From: Porpolomopsis calyptriformis
Taxonomy: Eukaryota; Basidiomycota; Agaricomycetes; Agaricales; Hygrophoraceae
Assembly: GCA_951640195.1 (NCBI GenBank)
Contig: OX621170.1
Coordinates: forward strand, 1,116,001-1,180,000
Reading direction: 5' to 3'
Length of the DNA: 64,000 bases
In this document: in pieces, positions 10,716 through 23,470 of the stretch
How positions within the stretch are numbered: the stretch's first letter is position 1
Layout: the number at the start of each line of letters is the position of its first letter
Notes under the pieces: model-generated
What the model was told of the DNA's origin: nothing
The model's input: the letters and a program-made list of their open reading frames with translations, nothing else
The model's database searches: none
Position numbers and translations under genes: made by a program

Positions 10716-13700
10716 TCACGAACGAGAAGAGCGCACAAATTCAGTAAAATATTTCCGAAAGCTTTTGTCATCGAGATCACGCAACTTGGCGGTGAAGTTC
10801 AAGGCCGTGTCTGGTGGCCAGTTCTGAGATGGAAGAAAGACTGTCAGGAGATAGTCGTAGAATTCTGTTCCCCTTGCTCGGCTGATGGTTTGAAGGAAGT
10901 TGGCGATCTCATGGAGTACCTGATGGTATACAATTAACTAAGATTCTCACTTCTCTTCAACTCAAAACTGAGGTGCTCACAGATAATATCTGTCCGTCCT
11001 TGATGTTGAACGCCGGCAACCACGGCACCCCCAGCGCAGTAGGAACTGATCGTTCAAAGATGAATCGTTCAAATCCTGGTAGCCGATCTTGCGGTTGTGG
11101 ATGTTCGTTCCCATTCGTAACCGAAGTTCCGACGCCTGGGTGACCCCAGACATTCACACAACGACCGAGAAATATGAATGCGACCCGTTGGCTAGCAGGG
11201 TCCGTAACATCTTCCGCAAGGCGTAGTATAGCTTCTAGCAAATTCTCAATGCCCCCCTTGTTGACTATCCCAGTGTCATCATCTAATGTGATATTAGAAT
11301 CGGTAGACTCACGTTCCGATATGAATATCCCCTGCAAGTTTGCAGCCATAATGTTGTTAAGTAAGCCAAGGTAAGTTTTCTTCGTATCAGCGTGATTGAC
11401 TCGATCGTCGGTGCCAGTAACAGGTTGCGACAAGAGGGATAAAATATGGGCGCTTAATGGCCCTATCAGTTCGTCCAGAACTTCAAACATGTCTTTCTGT
11501 GTTGTATCTATTTAGTACAAGCGCATGACGTGTAGGGTTGAGACAAACTTCAAGCTTATGAATTAAGAGGCCAATAAAGTTGATGAAATCGACCAATTCT
11601 GAGGCTTCGAAGTGGACCAAAAGATTTGTCATCAATCGTGGTATGAGATGTGTGATATTTGGCCCGGTTGTAGCAATAATGCGGGCGAAAGCGAAACGGG
11701 TCTGCAAATCGGTCAGATTGAAAGGTGATAAGTGGAAAGGCATTGGCATACCGCGTCCCGAACAATTTTGAAAATATTCATGGCTTCCAAACATACGAGG
11801 ATCGCCTGAGCAATCTGCCCAAATAATTCCAGAGGGGGTGAGAAGCTTCCTCCGACAGCTGTTGAAGGGAACTCAGGAAACCCTTTGGCGACGTTCCCCA
11901 AAGCCATGATGATATGATGAACTTTGAGGATCGAATGAACATCCCGTGGGTCCTTGGTGGCTGCTTGGAAGCTCTCCGATAGATCATCCAACAAGGGCTT
12001 CACGATTGAAAGTAGAATTGGCGCATGTTGTTCAGAGGCCTTGCATAGTATCGAGAGAAGGATGCCCGCCGTCTCGAACAAGTAAAGTTGTGAGTCAAAA
12101 AGTCCCGGACTGTTGACTACCTCTACCAGAATAGCCTGCTGATCTTCGCTCTCAACCTCGGGTATCTCAACTTGGATCGAGAGGAGATCTTGGATACCCT
12201 GGGTGAGATTTAAAGCGAGGTCGGCAGGAATATCGTTCTTGGTTTCTTTGACAAAGCGATAAAACAAGTAGTACACCCTTGAACGGACGGCGGAGTTTTG
12301 ATTATGCAGGCCACTAGGGACGAATCAGATCAAGAAGCTAGAACATATCTGAATACACACGAAACGCCGACCATGCGCTCTAGTGTTGGCACAATGCACT
12401 CCTTCCGAACCTTGAAGAAATCACCGTAGCGAGCAGCCGTTTCAAAAAACTGCATTACGACGGCTCGATGCGGATATGCTGAAATTCCTGATTGCACGAG
12501 GGCTAACAGCATCTCGCCGTGAGTAGTGAGAGGGTAATTGGAATAGTCGGTCGTTTTCCGCCTTTCCTTATCAGGAGAAGGAGCCGGAGACAAACAGAAT
12601 GCTGCGCGACCCTTTCCTCCAGCTATAAAGAATGGGTTAGATGGGGAGCCAGAAGAATGTGAAGAGATCGCACATTTATTAATCTCGCCAAAAATGTAGA
12701 CTAAGTAAACCGAGAGCTCTGCGTCATGCCATTTCAAAGAATGACCATTCCGATATGCCGTCAGTGTGTTGAGTGATAGTGTCCGAACCGTTTCAGTTAC
12801 GAGATCCTGGTCAACAACCAAAACAGCATCCATAAATGTCCGTAGTTCCTGCATACAAACCATTCAAGTCCTTGCTGGTAACATAAATTGGTAAGTTTGA
12901 TACCTTGCGGAGCCCCTCGAATGCAGCTTTATCATCTTCATCGATGTCATCAGGATCAGAGTCTTCATCCCATTTCATCTTCCGAAGAATGACCTCGAGA
13001 AGTGAAGCAAGGAAAGAGCGTTTTGAGGAGTCGAGCGGCTCTGAAGATAGCTTCCTAGTCCGCTTATACTAGACGTATATGTGAGTGGCAATAAAAACGG
13101 CTTGATATCACATCACTCACGCTGCTAAGGATAGTCTGAAGTAGGGGGAAAATAGTGGAACAGGTGTCATCATACTGATCTGCCATAAATCGGAGCATAA
13201 CAGGAAGGGTTTGATTCAACAAAGTGGAGGCCTCCGCGCGAACGTCTTCGTTTGGACAATCCTAAGAGGGATTCATTATATTAATGCATTAACGAGTGCA
13301 AAATGGAACCCACATCCACAAGTTTATTCAGTTCTAATCCAAGCACGTTTTGTAGCCTTCCTAGCGCCTCTCTATACGACTCTTCGCCTTCGTCGGTGTC
13401 TGAGCCACGATCAGCTTGTTGAGAGGAAGTTTTGGCCTCAAGAGCATCTAAAACGTGGCCTAGGGAAAGCACCTTGATGAGTTGCAATTTGTCACCAGGT
13501 TCTTTGAGCCCTTTTGAAAGGATCCGGATCAAGGCGACAGAGGTGGCCAAACGAATTGGTAACGATGGATCAGAAAGCAGCGTGAACAGCAAGGGTATCG
13601 TAGTTGGTGTGACAGTGAGGTTAATGTCGATCCAGCCTAAATGAAGAAAAATAAGGCGGTTTTCCAGAACAAGTTTAAGATGGACGCACTAACATAGGAC

Positions 13701-14572
13701 CCAAAGGTCCTGATACCACAGTCGACAACTTCGATCACGCCATCCAACTCTCGCACCAAGTCCAGAGATTGTTCCGATTTCCTCAAAGTCGCCATCCTGT
13801 CAGAACCGTCGGCAACGATTGTCAAAACAGCATCGTTGATGTGAGCTGCATCCCGTTGCCGAACGGCGTCCCGAACGCGTCCATCTCTGGTGTGACGAAT
13901 TAGACTGAACTGTCTGGCAGATTTGATTATCTGATCCGCAATTTCCCCGGAGATTTCGAGCACGACGTGGAAAAAGAGGAGGGAGACATGTCGATTGAAT
14001 CCTGGCTGGGCCGGCGATTCCGAAGGACGGATCAGAGTGAAGAGATCGATAAAGAAGGTTGACCATTGGTCGACGTAAGTGCAGAGGAAGAAAAGTGTCA
14101 GTGTATGTGAGAACTTGTTACGCAGGACTGGATACAGGGGTCAATCTCAGGCTTTGAAAGGCGATCAGAGACGCAGAAACATACATGGGGCTCCGGACTC
14201 GGCTAGTCCATACACATATTCGGTCCGTATATAAGACACAAAGGTCTGCTTCAACGTTCCAAACATGTCGTCACTCAAAGGCTCGAAGCTTGGAGAGAAA
14301 CGTGAGTTAAACAGGAGAGTAAACGTTAAGGAGAAGCTGTCGCACTGATTATCGAAAAAATCGTCCAAAAGACGCAACGCAAAGAACCTGGCTTGTGGCG
14401 GATATTTACGAGTGCCATCAGGCATGAGATCGACGAAAAGAGCGAGGGCAAGTCGCCATGTGTCGGTGGCATGATGTTGGACATTAGACAGATACTCTAA
14501 AGCATGGTGGTGAAGAGATCCTTGTGATGGATCCGAGGCAATGAGAATCGCTTGTACGAGTTCCTCTTCCAT
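10716..14572 (-). CDS. Exportin-T (tRNA nuclear export karyopherin, Los1/XPOT)
   Basis: Importin-beta-family exportin that carries mature tRNA out of the nucleus with RanGTP. The ATG at 14572 starts MEEELVQAILIASDPSQGSL. HEAT-like helical repeats run through the protein. Recognisable blocks are SARQFSLIRHTRDGRVRDAV (about 13900), SYVGWIDINLTVTPTTIPLL (about 13630), LRKMKWDEDSDPDDIDEDDK (about 12960), KVRKECIVPTLERMV (about 12400), ALGNVAKGFPEFP (about 11900) and the C-terminal FRKYFTEFVRSS (about 10750). Predicted length is about 1,050-1,100 aa, normal for the family. About ten introns of 45-70 nt interrupt it. It lies in tandem behind cullin-3 with a 217-bp gap. A CACGTGA element sits 109 bp upstream of the start (14681). 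Confidence 0.93.
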
Positions 14573-15145
14573 CGCTATAGCCTGAGATCTCTCGAGGAAT
14601 TTGGCGTGGAGTCAAGACTTGAAAGCACGCGACTTCAAATGAAGAATTGAGTGATCGCGACAGAGTCAGAAATTTGAAACCACGTGATATTTCGCACGGT
14701 ACACGACAGATTTTGATGTTCATCTAAATCTTCAATCTAAAATGCTTATCATCTCTCTGGAAGACCCTTCTTCCATGATTGCATTAGTCTCTGGACTTGG
14801 CCTCAATTATCTCCATGAATGGTCTTGCTCACCGAAATTTTTTGACTCCTCTTTATGTTGGCTTCGTCGGCTGGGTGTAAAACTGATGATAGAGCCAGAG
14901 CCTTGCAGTGAGGTCTGTCATTGCAGGGGTAGCAGGGTCGAGAAATACAATTTCTTATGTTAATAACACATGTAACAGAGAATTGCTGCATGAAGACATG
15001 AAGCGAGACCTTGTCCAGTCAACACCGCTTCTCATCAAATATATTGGCTTAGTGACCATAGCCAGTATCCTGCTAAAACTATACAAAACAGCCTTATAAA
15101 GGAGCGGAAAAATTAGCGGATTCGAAAGAAATACAATTAATGTCA
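14573..15145. other. Intergenic, no gene seen
   Basis: This is the exportin-T promoter side (CACGTGA at 14681-14687) and the 3' flank of the unknown gene ending at 15146. Short ORFs on both strands (14742-15146) look random. I found no tRNA-like B box. Confidence 0.5.
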
Positions 15146-17480
15146 TTAGCCGCCCGCCGAAAATAACTTTCCAGCCCTGCGTTTCCGCTGCTTCCGCTTC
15201 CTCTTCTCCTTGTTCGGTTTCTCACCCTTGGTAGTTTCACTGTACCGCTTCCGTGGAGGGCTCCACGACATTGAAGCTAGGTAATAGTCCTTCAAAGCTT
15301 TCGCCTTCGCCCTGGCGATCCCCGCTCGTCCTTTCATTTGTTCATTAGCCAAGGTGATCACAACTTCCGCCATATCTTTCAACTCCTTGGCTCTGCCTCG
15401 CGCTCGACTATTCCGATACTGCAAAACATCACCGACGGTCTCCGCCTTTCCTTTGGAGCGTTTCATAACGATCGCAGTCTGGCGAGAGATTGCAGCTTCA
15501 AGCTCGTCCAGGGCCGCAATGACTTCCTTCAGATCACCGCAGGCGACATCTAGAACCGTCCTGATGTCGAAGAATACTGACAGTGAATCGGCGATTCGAA
15601 GGCTGAGTGAAGAAGTGGACGACTCGGCCTGGGAGGGAACAGTGGTCTTCCCTTTCGACGGCGAGATATTGGGGCATCCTTCAGACAAAGAAGATGACCC
15701 GGGTAGCGCAATGATATCTCGGGGTGACCTGGGCTTCTCAGATCGAACCATCTGCTTATCGCGATCAGTCGAACGGAAAGCGGATGATGCCCGTATAGGA
15801 GTAGGTTGGATATTACGATATTTGTCTGACGCTGCGGAGGCGGGGTTGAAAACAGCAAGAGCAAAGTCTTTCAACGAAGAAGGGATGATCGCGACATCAG
15901 TGGTCACCGGGTTCTGCGGGACAGCAGTGGAATGATTGATAACTGGGCATAGAAGATTCCATGACTGGTTCGGTGTCGGGACAACTGGCGTAGGGGCGGT
16001 GTCTGAGGTACGAAGCGAATGATTGACAACGAGACCGAGAACCAACGACAACAGTGCAAGTCTATGGTAGTCAGCGTCATTCTAAAAACTTACGAGTAGA
16101 ATATATAACAAACGGGCCTACATAGTCAGGGAGGGGAGGGACGTCAACTGGATCGCGAAATGCCCTTCTGGCTTCCTCGTTTGTAGAGCCGAAATTGATT
16201 GAAATACCTGATGCATGCACGAAGGGGGTACATTGTCTAGGCCCTCGCTATCAAATATGTGAAAGTCGTTAGCGTCCATCAGTCGCAAGATCTTGGAGCT
16301 TGGGATAGCCAGTGTATCCCAGATCCGACGAGCCGCCTGGAGAGAACGATCCCCATCGCCAAAAGGGCTTGTGGCAGGAGGTCGAACGAAGACGGGAAGA
16401 TAATAATCGTGATCTGTGGGAGAGGGGAAAGAGGCATCCGACGGCAGGTAAACGACTGCCAGGGAAGGCTTGCCTACGGGAGACTGTGCGATTGACTGGA
16501 CCAACGTTGAAGTCAGCTTCAAGAAAAAGATCAATAGTGAACGCACGTGAGTGGATTGGGAAGTGTTTCCTTCAGTGCTATCTGTAACGGTGACAACCAG
16601 AGAAGAGAATCCATCGGACTGAGTCATGGCTTGAATACAGTGTGATCGTGTATATCCATCTGTGGTGTCCCGAGAGAAGCCGATGGCACGGCCTTGGCCA
16701 CCAGCCGCGACCTTCTTAACAATGGTGTCGATGAAATCCCATTTGATAGCGGGCGAACACCCATACAAAATGATGTCAAGATGACAGGTGGAATGATCGT
16801 TTGCACATTCAGACTGAGGGACCTCGGGCGGGTCAGTGTCCGCAGCCATTGATGGCTGTACTTCATAAGGAGTGGGGGCATCGTCGAGGTCCGACGCGGA
16901 GAAAGTGGGCTCAGAGGGCGATGCGTCCTCATAGGGGTCATTCACCTCGTCACGAGAACTTGTGAGAGGGTCAGGAAATGACAACCTGAGATCTCGCAAA
17001 GAGCACTGCGGGGTGGAATGTCGAGCGGGAGCTCCTATGGAACTAGAGCGGGAGGCGTTCAAGGTACTGGTCAAGCTTTGATCGAGGGCATCATTGACAC
17101 GCTGATCTTCAGCTACATCTGCAGTAGGGACGTGATCGAAAGCTGTTGGTTCGGAGCCATCCGCAGCAAAGGGCAGAATGGGAGAGATATCGGATGTGAG
17201 TTGGTCAACGGGCACAGCCTCGTCGGCACTATCGTCAACAAACCCCTCCCAAGCCTCGATATCGCCATCTCTAGAACTCCCTGCGCTCATGGAGGATCGT
17301 CTGGAATGCGGCAGTCCATCACCATCACAATTACTTGAGACGGAATTGTTGTCGTCAGATTCACGATTGCTCGAGAGATCAAGCCAATCAGAGTCTGATA
17401 GACTGTCAACCTCAGAGATGCTAGATGAATGAGAGTAATCTGGAGGGTCGATGGAAGATTGGTGGTGAGCTGAGTCCATG
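15146..17480 (-). CDS. Lineage-restricted unknown protein with one central membrane segment
   Basis: Function not recognised. There are two exons. The first (17480 to about 16125) encodes an acidic Ser/Asp-rich head with SDSDWLDLSSNRESDDNNS and EAWEGFVDDSADEAVPVDQL, then a folded-looking block (CHLDIILYGCSPAIKWDFIDTIV, about 16760-16690) that could be a Rossmann-like core. An intron at about 16125-16053 joins in phase to a hydrophobic stretch LALLSLVLGLVVNHSL, a plausible transmembrane helix. After it come a Ser/Pro-rich linker, helical segments (DLKEVIAALDELEAAISRQ) and a strongly basic tail (KEKRKRKQRKRRAGK). Total is about 755 aa. The start at 17480 was preferred to in-frame codons further upstream. 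I infer a membrane-anchored regulator; nothing shows an enzymatic motif. Confidence 0.75.
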
Positions 17481-17766
17481 ATGGTTCCACCGAAAGGAGA
17501 AAGCCGGAGCCACATTTATATATCGCACAGTTGCTTTGGCCTTGTTTCTTAGGCCGTCATTTACGCCCGAATGACTTGGTTGATGAGGGACACGTATGTT
17601 CCACGTCTACTGCTACGCCAAAAGCTGGAGAGCTTGGATACTTTCGGCCCCGCACCGTCACAATCAAGGGACTGCACCGATCGACCTCACCTTCACCTCG
17701 TGCAATTCCCGCCAGCTTCTCAACTCGAAATGGCATCCCGTGACCGACATTAACCTTGCGTTCGTC
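17481..17766. promoter_or_regulatory. Divergent promoter between the unknown membrane protein and the GH5 gene
   Basis: A 286-bp head-to-head gap separates start codons at 17480 (-) and 17767 (+). No CACGTGA element or clear TATA box is visible here. Confidence 0.5.
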
Positions 17767-19752
17767 ATGCGTTTAACTTGCACTCAAACTTGTATGTCAC
17801 CTTGTAGCCTGTTCAGCCTTTGTACGAGCGCACTGCTTTACATTTCTGCTTCCCAGGCCGAACAGTGCAGACTCATTGCACAAGGTTGGAATGGCATCTC
17901 GGATCCGTCAATCCCCACTGCCTTCCCACTTTCAAACAATTCGAGCAAGGCCTCTCCCTTCAATTCAACTGTGCCTGGTCCCTTTAATTACGGCCAAGAG
18001 ATTGTACGAGGCGTCAATCTGTAAGCGGAAGATTTACTCTCAGGTTGCATTCTGAATTTCTCTCTATCTCAGTGGTGGTTGGTTCGTGCTAGAGGTTCGT
18101 GGTATCCATAATCCTCCTGAGAGACGACGAGTGTGATTCGTTTAAAGCCTTGGATCACTCCAAGCATTTTCGAGAATACCAATAACAGTGACATAGTAGA
18201 CGAATATACCTTTGGGCAGTTGCAGGACCATACAGTTGCGCTCGATGTTTTGGAAAATCATTGGAACACATGGATTACAGAGGACGACTTCGCGGCTATA
18301 AGCGCAGCAGGACTCAACCATGTTCGGTACGTGCGGAGTGTACCAAGCCCAAACTTCACAGATTATATTTAATTTCCAGGATACCCGTCGGCTATTGGTC
18401 TGTTCCCCTCTCGTCATCTGACACCAATTACTCCACATCAGTGGCGCCATATATTCAGGGTGCTTGGCCACACCTTCTCCGTGCACTCGACTGGGCCCAA
18501 ACGTATTCAATTCACGTGGTGGTCGACCTTCATGGTGCGCCAGGTAAAAAATAATTGAGCTTCTATTCGACGCAAATTAACGGAGCCTTTCTGTACCCCA
18601 GGTAGTCAAAATGGGTATGACAACTCTGGTCAACGCACATCGAATCCAGTGTGGGCCCAGAATGCCACCAACGTCAACCTGACACTTGACGTCTTGAGAT
18701 TCATGGCAAAGACGATCGGTGGCATGATCGACGTACTGGAGTTATTGAACGAGCCAGCAGGCTTTCTGGGCAGCCAATATGATCAAGTACTCCGTCAATT
18801 TTGGCAAGACGGGTACACAGAGTTGAGGGCTGTGGCAGGAGGCGATCTGAAAATTATGATCGAGGATGCTTTCCTTGGTGTGCAGGTCGGTGCATTAGAG
18901 TCCAATCGTTGCGACGTGCATTGACACAATGTTGCAGAGCTGGGAGGGTTTTTTGACATACCCCAGTGCTCAAGGAGTTATGATGGATACTGTGAGCCCG
19001 CTCTTGTGGTCACATGGTTTTATTTTATATTGCAATTCTCAGCATCAGTATCAAATTTTCAACGACCCTCAACTGGCTCTCACTTTTAATCAACATATTG
19101 ATGTATGCGACTTCTAAAACCTCTTCATTTCAGCGATCAATTGTCAATTGATTCAGTTCGCATGTAGTCTTATCCCAAACCTCGTTTCGTTCGCAACTTC
19201 CAATCTCTGGACCATCATGGGTCTGTTCATCATGCCCCCCCCCCGACGATAAAAGCTGACGTTTTAATGCAGGGGAGTGGTCCAATGCTCCAAATGACTG
19301 CGCGCAGTGGCTGAATGGCCGTGGGGTTGGTGCTCGGTGGGACGGATCGATCGATCCCGGCCAGGGGCCCGTGTTCGGGTCGTGCGATGGTTGGACCGGT
19401 AGCTACACGGGGTTTTCGAATAACTATACGACATTCTTAAGACAGTAAGACCCATCTTTTTAAACTCTCATCTGGACGTATATCTTCACTAATACCACTT
19501 TCCGAATAGGTATTGGGAGGCCCAAATCGAGATTGGAGAAAGCATCCAAGGATGGATCTTTTGGACGTGGAAGGTGACTCTTGTCGCTTTTGGTGACAAA
19601 CTGATATTTAATCTGTATGTGTTATTTTGCAGACGGAAAGTGCAGACGAATGGAGTTATTCGAAAGGATTGGAGGGTGGCTGGATACCACAAGATCCAAC
19701 TGACAGGCGGTATCCAAATATTTGCTCCAACGGTGCATCAGCCCTTAGATGA
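17767..19752 (+). CDS. Secreted exo-beta-1,3-glucanase, glycoside hydrolase family 5 (Exg1-like)
   Basis: Hydrolyses beta-1,3-glucan in cell-wall remodelling or nutrition. The ATG at 17767 is followed by a hydrophobic signal peptide. Conserved blocks in order are RGVNL-GGWFVLE (about 18005-18090), [22 protein letters not shown] (about 18150), [19 protein letters not shown] (about 18385), [20 protein letters not shown] (across an intron at about 18547-18602) and [11 protein letters not shown] (about 18740) with the acid/base Glu. GEWSNAP (about 19275) holds the nucleophile Glu. [15 protein letters not shown] lies near the end and the stop is at 19750-19752. Length is about 450 aa, usual for mushroom members. 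At least nine short introns are needed. Both catalytic glutamates are present, so it should be active. Confidence 0.93.
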
Positions 19753-20122
19753 AGAGCACTGGATCGACGCGTTCATAGATTAGCTTGCCGTCGCGAGTGA
19801 ATTTAGATGTGGTGGATGTTTGGAACACATAAGATTGGTACAGTTGCAGTGACGATAGCTATATAACCCAGCTCTTGGTGGCGCGCAACCCTTCCTCCCA
19901 TTGCGACAGCGATACTAATAGGCCTGAGGCCAATCAGGAAGACTCTGCAACGCGGCATTACATGATTCCCGGACTCGCCGTTTGCCCGCCGTGTCGCTTG
20001 ACTGGCGATACCCGGTATGAACTTCGTGCATTTGAAAGGAAGATGCTGCGATTGAATCTATGATAGACATCAGGATATCGGGTTTGAGTCAAGAATGATA
20101 TGATCATATACCAATATGTAAA
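19753..20122. other. Convergent 3' flanks, no gene seen
   Basis: These are the tails of the GH5 gene (+) and the NPF-motif gene (-). The 62-aa ORF at 19875-20063 has no supporting features. Confidence 0.5.
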
Positions 20123-20991
20123 TTAGCTTGTTTGAGAAGCTTTGGACCGTTGATGAGTATCAGGGCAAAGCAAGATCAAAGGGTCAAACTCACTTCTTGT
20201 AGTCGCACCTGTTCTTGTTGTATCTGTCCTGCATAATACCCACCCCCTCCGTACTGAAGCTGGGCCTGCAGACGAGCGCCAGTGCTTTCCAATTCCTTCT
20301 TTCGTGTCTCCCAAGCTCCTTTGAGTGATTCAAAAGTATTGAACACCTGCTTCCACGAGTAGTCATCCCACACCTCGAGCTCAGCTTTGTGAGTCCGGAT
20401 GTAATCCCGTGGATGTGGGTTCGAAGCGGTCGAGGTTTGGGTAGGTAGCTGGCCCTGGGCTTGATTCTGGGCCTGATTCTGACCATCCCAACCCTGCCCT
20501 ACAGCGGCGTACGGATCAAACTGAGAAATATACCCAGGGTTGTTTTGAATCTGTTGCTGAGGCATAGTAAAGCCGTTGTTACTGTATCCCTGGGCGGCGC
20601 TTTGCCCTTGGAGGTACCCATATCCCGATCCGTTTACTGGGTGCACAAGCTGCTGCCCAAACGGGGTGGGCGGCTGGAACTGCGATTGTGTGGGCTGTAG
20701 CTGTGTTGGGCTAAGCTGACGATAGCCTGACTGTGAAGCGATGTTGTCATACGGTTGCTGAGCGTATTGATACATTAAAGGTTGTTGAGACTGGGGTTGG
20801 TATCCGCCTACGAGGGGTGTTTGCGCCCATTGTGTATACTGTGCCGACGGAAAACTTTGAAGTGGAGGAGAGAGTGTCGAAGAAACTGCGGAGAGATCGG
20901 GAAATCGGTTGCGTGGGTTGGAGGGATCGTCGACGAAGGGATTATTGGTAAATTCTGGGCTGATAGCACCGTAGCTGCCGTTGGAATACAT
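20123..20991 (-). CDS. P/Q/N-rich protein with an N-terminal NPF motif
   Basis: Family not recognised. From the ATG at 20991 it reads MYSNGSYGAISPEFTNNPFVDDPSNPRNRFPDLS, with an Asn-Pro-Phe tripeptide of the kind bound by EH-domain endocytic adaptors. A long Gln/Pro/Tyr-rich disordered stretch follows (about 20900-20430). It ends in a helical charged domain (HKAELEVWDDYSWKQVFNTFESLKGAWETRKKELESTGARLQAQ). A last intron from about 20195 to 20141 gives a short tail ending at TAA 20123-20125. Length is about 275 aa. I infer an endocytic or vesicle accessory role from the NPF motif alone. A CACGTGA element lies at 21071, 80 bp upstream. Confidence 0.7.
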
Positions 20992-21259
20992 GATGGACTT
21001 TTGAACGTGCCCTCGGTCGTGGAAGGCAGCCTTGAAGGCGATCCTTCTTATGGCTGATACGGGTACTCTCCACGTGACCTCACATAGCATGCCCAGCCAC
21101 GCATTAAAGCACTTGAAATTTGCTGTACCAGGCGCCATAATCACATATTACCTTGATGCTCACCGTCAGCTTTGGCTAACGGCGACAGAGGGCACAGGGT
21201 GGGGGCGGTGAGTGTGTTTGCGACACGCGTTGAAGGCTCCAGATTTAATTCGCCCGCAG

Positions 21260-21968
21260 AACGATCGCCCTTGCATCCCTAGCATTGGGTTTCAATACTA
21301 TTGGGCTATTCCTCTATGTGTTGATGCTCCCCGTGCTGAAAGGCGAAGAGCTGAACGTGTGTTCCTCAACACTGGTCATCTCCGTTGGCTGACCAACTCT
21401 CTAGTATCGCACGTGGAAGAACTCCAAATTCTTTTCACGGCTCATCCCTGTGCGTTTGATACAGCCCGTGTTTTACTTGGACGAATCGTCGCTAATATCA
21501 CGTTCAGATTCTGACGGCATCCATTGTGATCGGTTGGTCAACCCTGGTTGTGACTCTAGCACACTTTACCACCCTTGGTTACTTCAAAGGTTTCATAGGT
21601 GGTGCGTCGTCTATTGCCAAGTTTCAAACTCATCAGCTCATTAGCTACCGAATGTGCCCACCGATCGCCATTTCACTTCCTGTTTCCAGCAGGAGCAATG
21701 TATGTGATGGGGTTTGGGCTAATGGGACTGATCCCACCCCCTCGTGTACGTCGCATATGATCAACAATCATCTTCGGTACGACCCATTGGTACCAAACCG
21801 ATCTTCTGATATTTCAACATGGAGAGTACATCTTATTAACAGTTCACAATCTTATTCTTTCCAACGTGTCCATTACCTCATCCTGCTGAGCCATGCACGA
21901 TGGATTTCGCCATAAATCAAAACTTCGCCTTAGCCTGCGAAACCCTTACGACTCTGAAGACAACTTAA
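21260..21968 (+). CDS. Unknown multi-pass membrane protein (5' end uncertain)
   Basis: Splicing five exons gives a continuous hydrophobic protein. The exon from about 21260 encodes RTIALASLALGFNTIGLFLYVLMLPVLKGEELN. After an intron at about 21359-21403 comes YRTWKNSKFFSRLIP. After another intron it reads ILTASIVIGWSTLVVTLAHFTTLGYFKG (about 21510-21595). A fourth exon gives FHFLFPAGAMYVMGFGLMGLIPPPR (about 21672-21745). The last exon runs to TAA 21966-21968. About four predicted transmembrane helices result. The start is unresolved: the first in-frame Met is at 21324, and a GTGAGT/CGCAG intron suggests an upstream exon without a clear ATG. Its stop lies 2 bp from the stop of the convergent MDR gene. 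I do not recognise the family. Confidence 0.55.
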
Positions 21969-21970
21969 AA

Positions 21971-23364
21971 TTAATGCAACGAGTAGGAGATCATAACGTA
22001 CAATTTTCCGGTGTTTTCTCCGCTGAAAAGCATAGGCAATGCCAGAGGCGCAGATTCTAGCCCGTCGACAATGTGGAACTTCCGCTTCAGAGAGCTATCC
22101 TCAAGCCATTTGGATATTTCTTTTGCGGCGGCAGGAAACTGAGATTTATAATCCAGTCTTGAAAGACGCTTGAAAAGTTTGACAACCTGTCATAGTAGAG
22201 ATGAACCTACACGATAAATCCTTCCATCCTGGCACGCTGCGAGATGAGAGATGTGTAATTTTGGAGGCCACGGCGCTGATCAGTGTCTGAAGTAGGCACA
22301 GTTAGAGATGGGACGCTCTTTTACATGCGTACTTACTGTACTCAGAAATAGCGCCTGAACAATATCGTTAGTGGTGCAAGTTCATTCTAAATGACAAGGT
22401 GTATACACACCACACAGCACAGTTCTTGCACCTTGTTTCAGTCTCCCTAACGCCAGATCCAAGACCTCCCCTCCAACATTATCGAAATATACATCCAAAA
22501 AGCCAATTTTCTTAAAATCAGCCTTGAAGTTAGGGCTCTTGTAGTTCAATGCCATGTCCACGCCGAGTTCCTTTTCTAGCCAGTCGCACTTGCTCTGCGA
22601 GCCTGCGATTGCGTAAACCTTCGCGCCCGTCTTTTTTCCAATCTGACAAGCGAGAGAGCCAACGGAGCCAGCCGCTCCAGAGACAAGAAGGGTTTCGCCT
22701 TCTTTGAGTTTTCCAATATCTTTTAGGCCCTGGAAAACCAAAAGTCGCGGGAGGAGCAAAATAGCGTAAATGAGATACATACAAAGTAGGCGGTCATTCC
22801 TGATGACAATGAGTGGGTACGTGATTTTCACGTGGTCGGCGATCAAGGAGCACACCTGAAGTCCCGAGAGTGCTGAGAAAATCCAACGGTTCAGCACCTT
22901 CGGGCACACTATGGTCACCCTTCAACACAATATCGATTGTGAACAATGGCATCGAACGGACACAATCTTTTCGAGATGTTCATCTTTCATAACAGCATAC
23001 TCTGTCCAACCTGCGATTTTGAGGTAGGCTTTGCGTGAAGGGTTTGAGTAAGAAGATACGCACCCCAATTGCCTCGGACTAGATCGCCCTCTTTGAAAAC
23101 ACTTCCGTCACCTGCTGTAAGGACGACCCCGAGTCCCTGTGCCCTCATAACCTCTCCGATTTGTACGGGAGGCAGGTAGCTTCTTGCATCTCTCAAATAG
23201 CCACGCATAGCGGGATCGAGAGAGAGCCATGTAACTTGGACAAGGGCCTCGCCATCTGAAGGACGGAGATCGAAGGGTAAAACCTGTGTACGGAATGTGC
23301 TGGGTAAGATGACGGTCTCTGGTCGTTCATTCAGGACTATGCGGGAATATTTAGAAGGGAGCAT
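21971..23364 (-). CDS. NADPH-dependent MDR oxidoreductase, alkenal/prostaglandin-reductase type
   Basis: Zinc-free medium-chain reductase that likely reduces activated double bonds of alpha,beta-unsaturated carbonyls. The ATG at 23364 gives MLPSKYSRIVLNERPE. The GroES-like N-terminal domain contains LSLDPAMRGYLRDARSYLPPVQIGEVM (about 23220-23150) and KEGDLVRGNWG. The nucleotide-binding domain has LKEGETLLVSGAAGSVGSLACQIGK (about 22700-22640), the family's AAGSVG motif. A downstream block reads FLDVYFDNVGGEVLDLALGRLKQGARTVLCG (about 22500-22410). The C-terminal exon includes FPAAAKEISKWLEDSSLKRKFHIVDGLE and GENTGKLYV, ending at TAA 21971-21973. Length is about 350 aa. It is divergent from BUB1 across 106 bp. 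Confidence 0.9.
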
Positions 23365-23470
23365 GATGAGAGGATGTAAGTTCTCACTGACGTGTGCATG
23401 TGGAGTAATGTCTGGCACGCGGCACGTGATGATTTACGCGTTTTGGATTCCAACATCGACAAAGACGAAG
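23365..23470. promoter_or_regulatory. Bidirectional promoter (MDR reductase / BUB1) with a CACGTGA element
   Basis: A 106-bp gap between start codons at 23364 (-) and 23471 (+). It contains GCACGTGAT, core at 23423-23428. The same element recurs in several other gaps of the window. Confidence 0.55.

Noticed and set aside
15354..15935. 193-aa plus-strand ORF
   Set aside because: Antisense to the C-terminal exon of the unknown membrane protein; no protein-like features.
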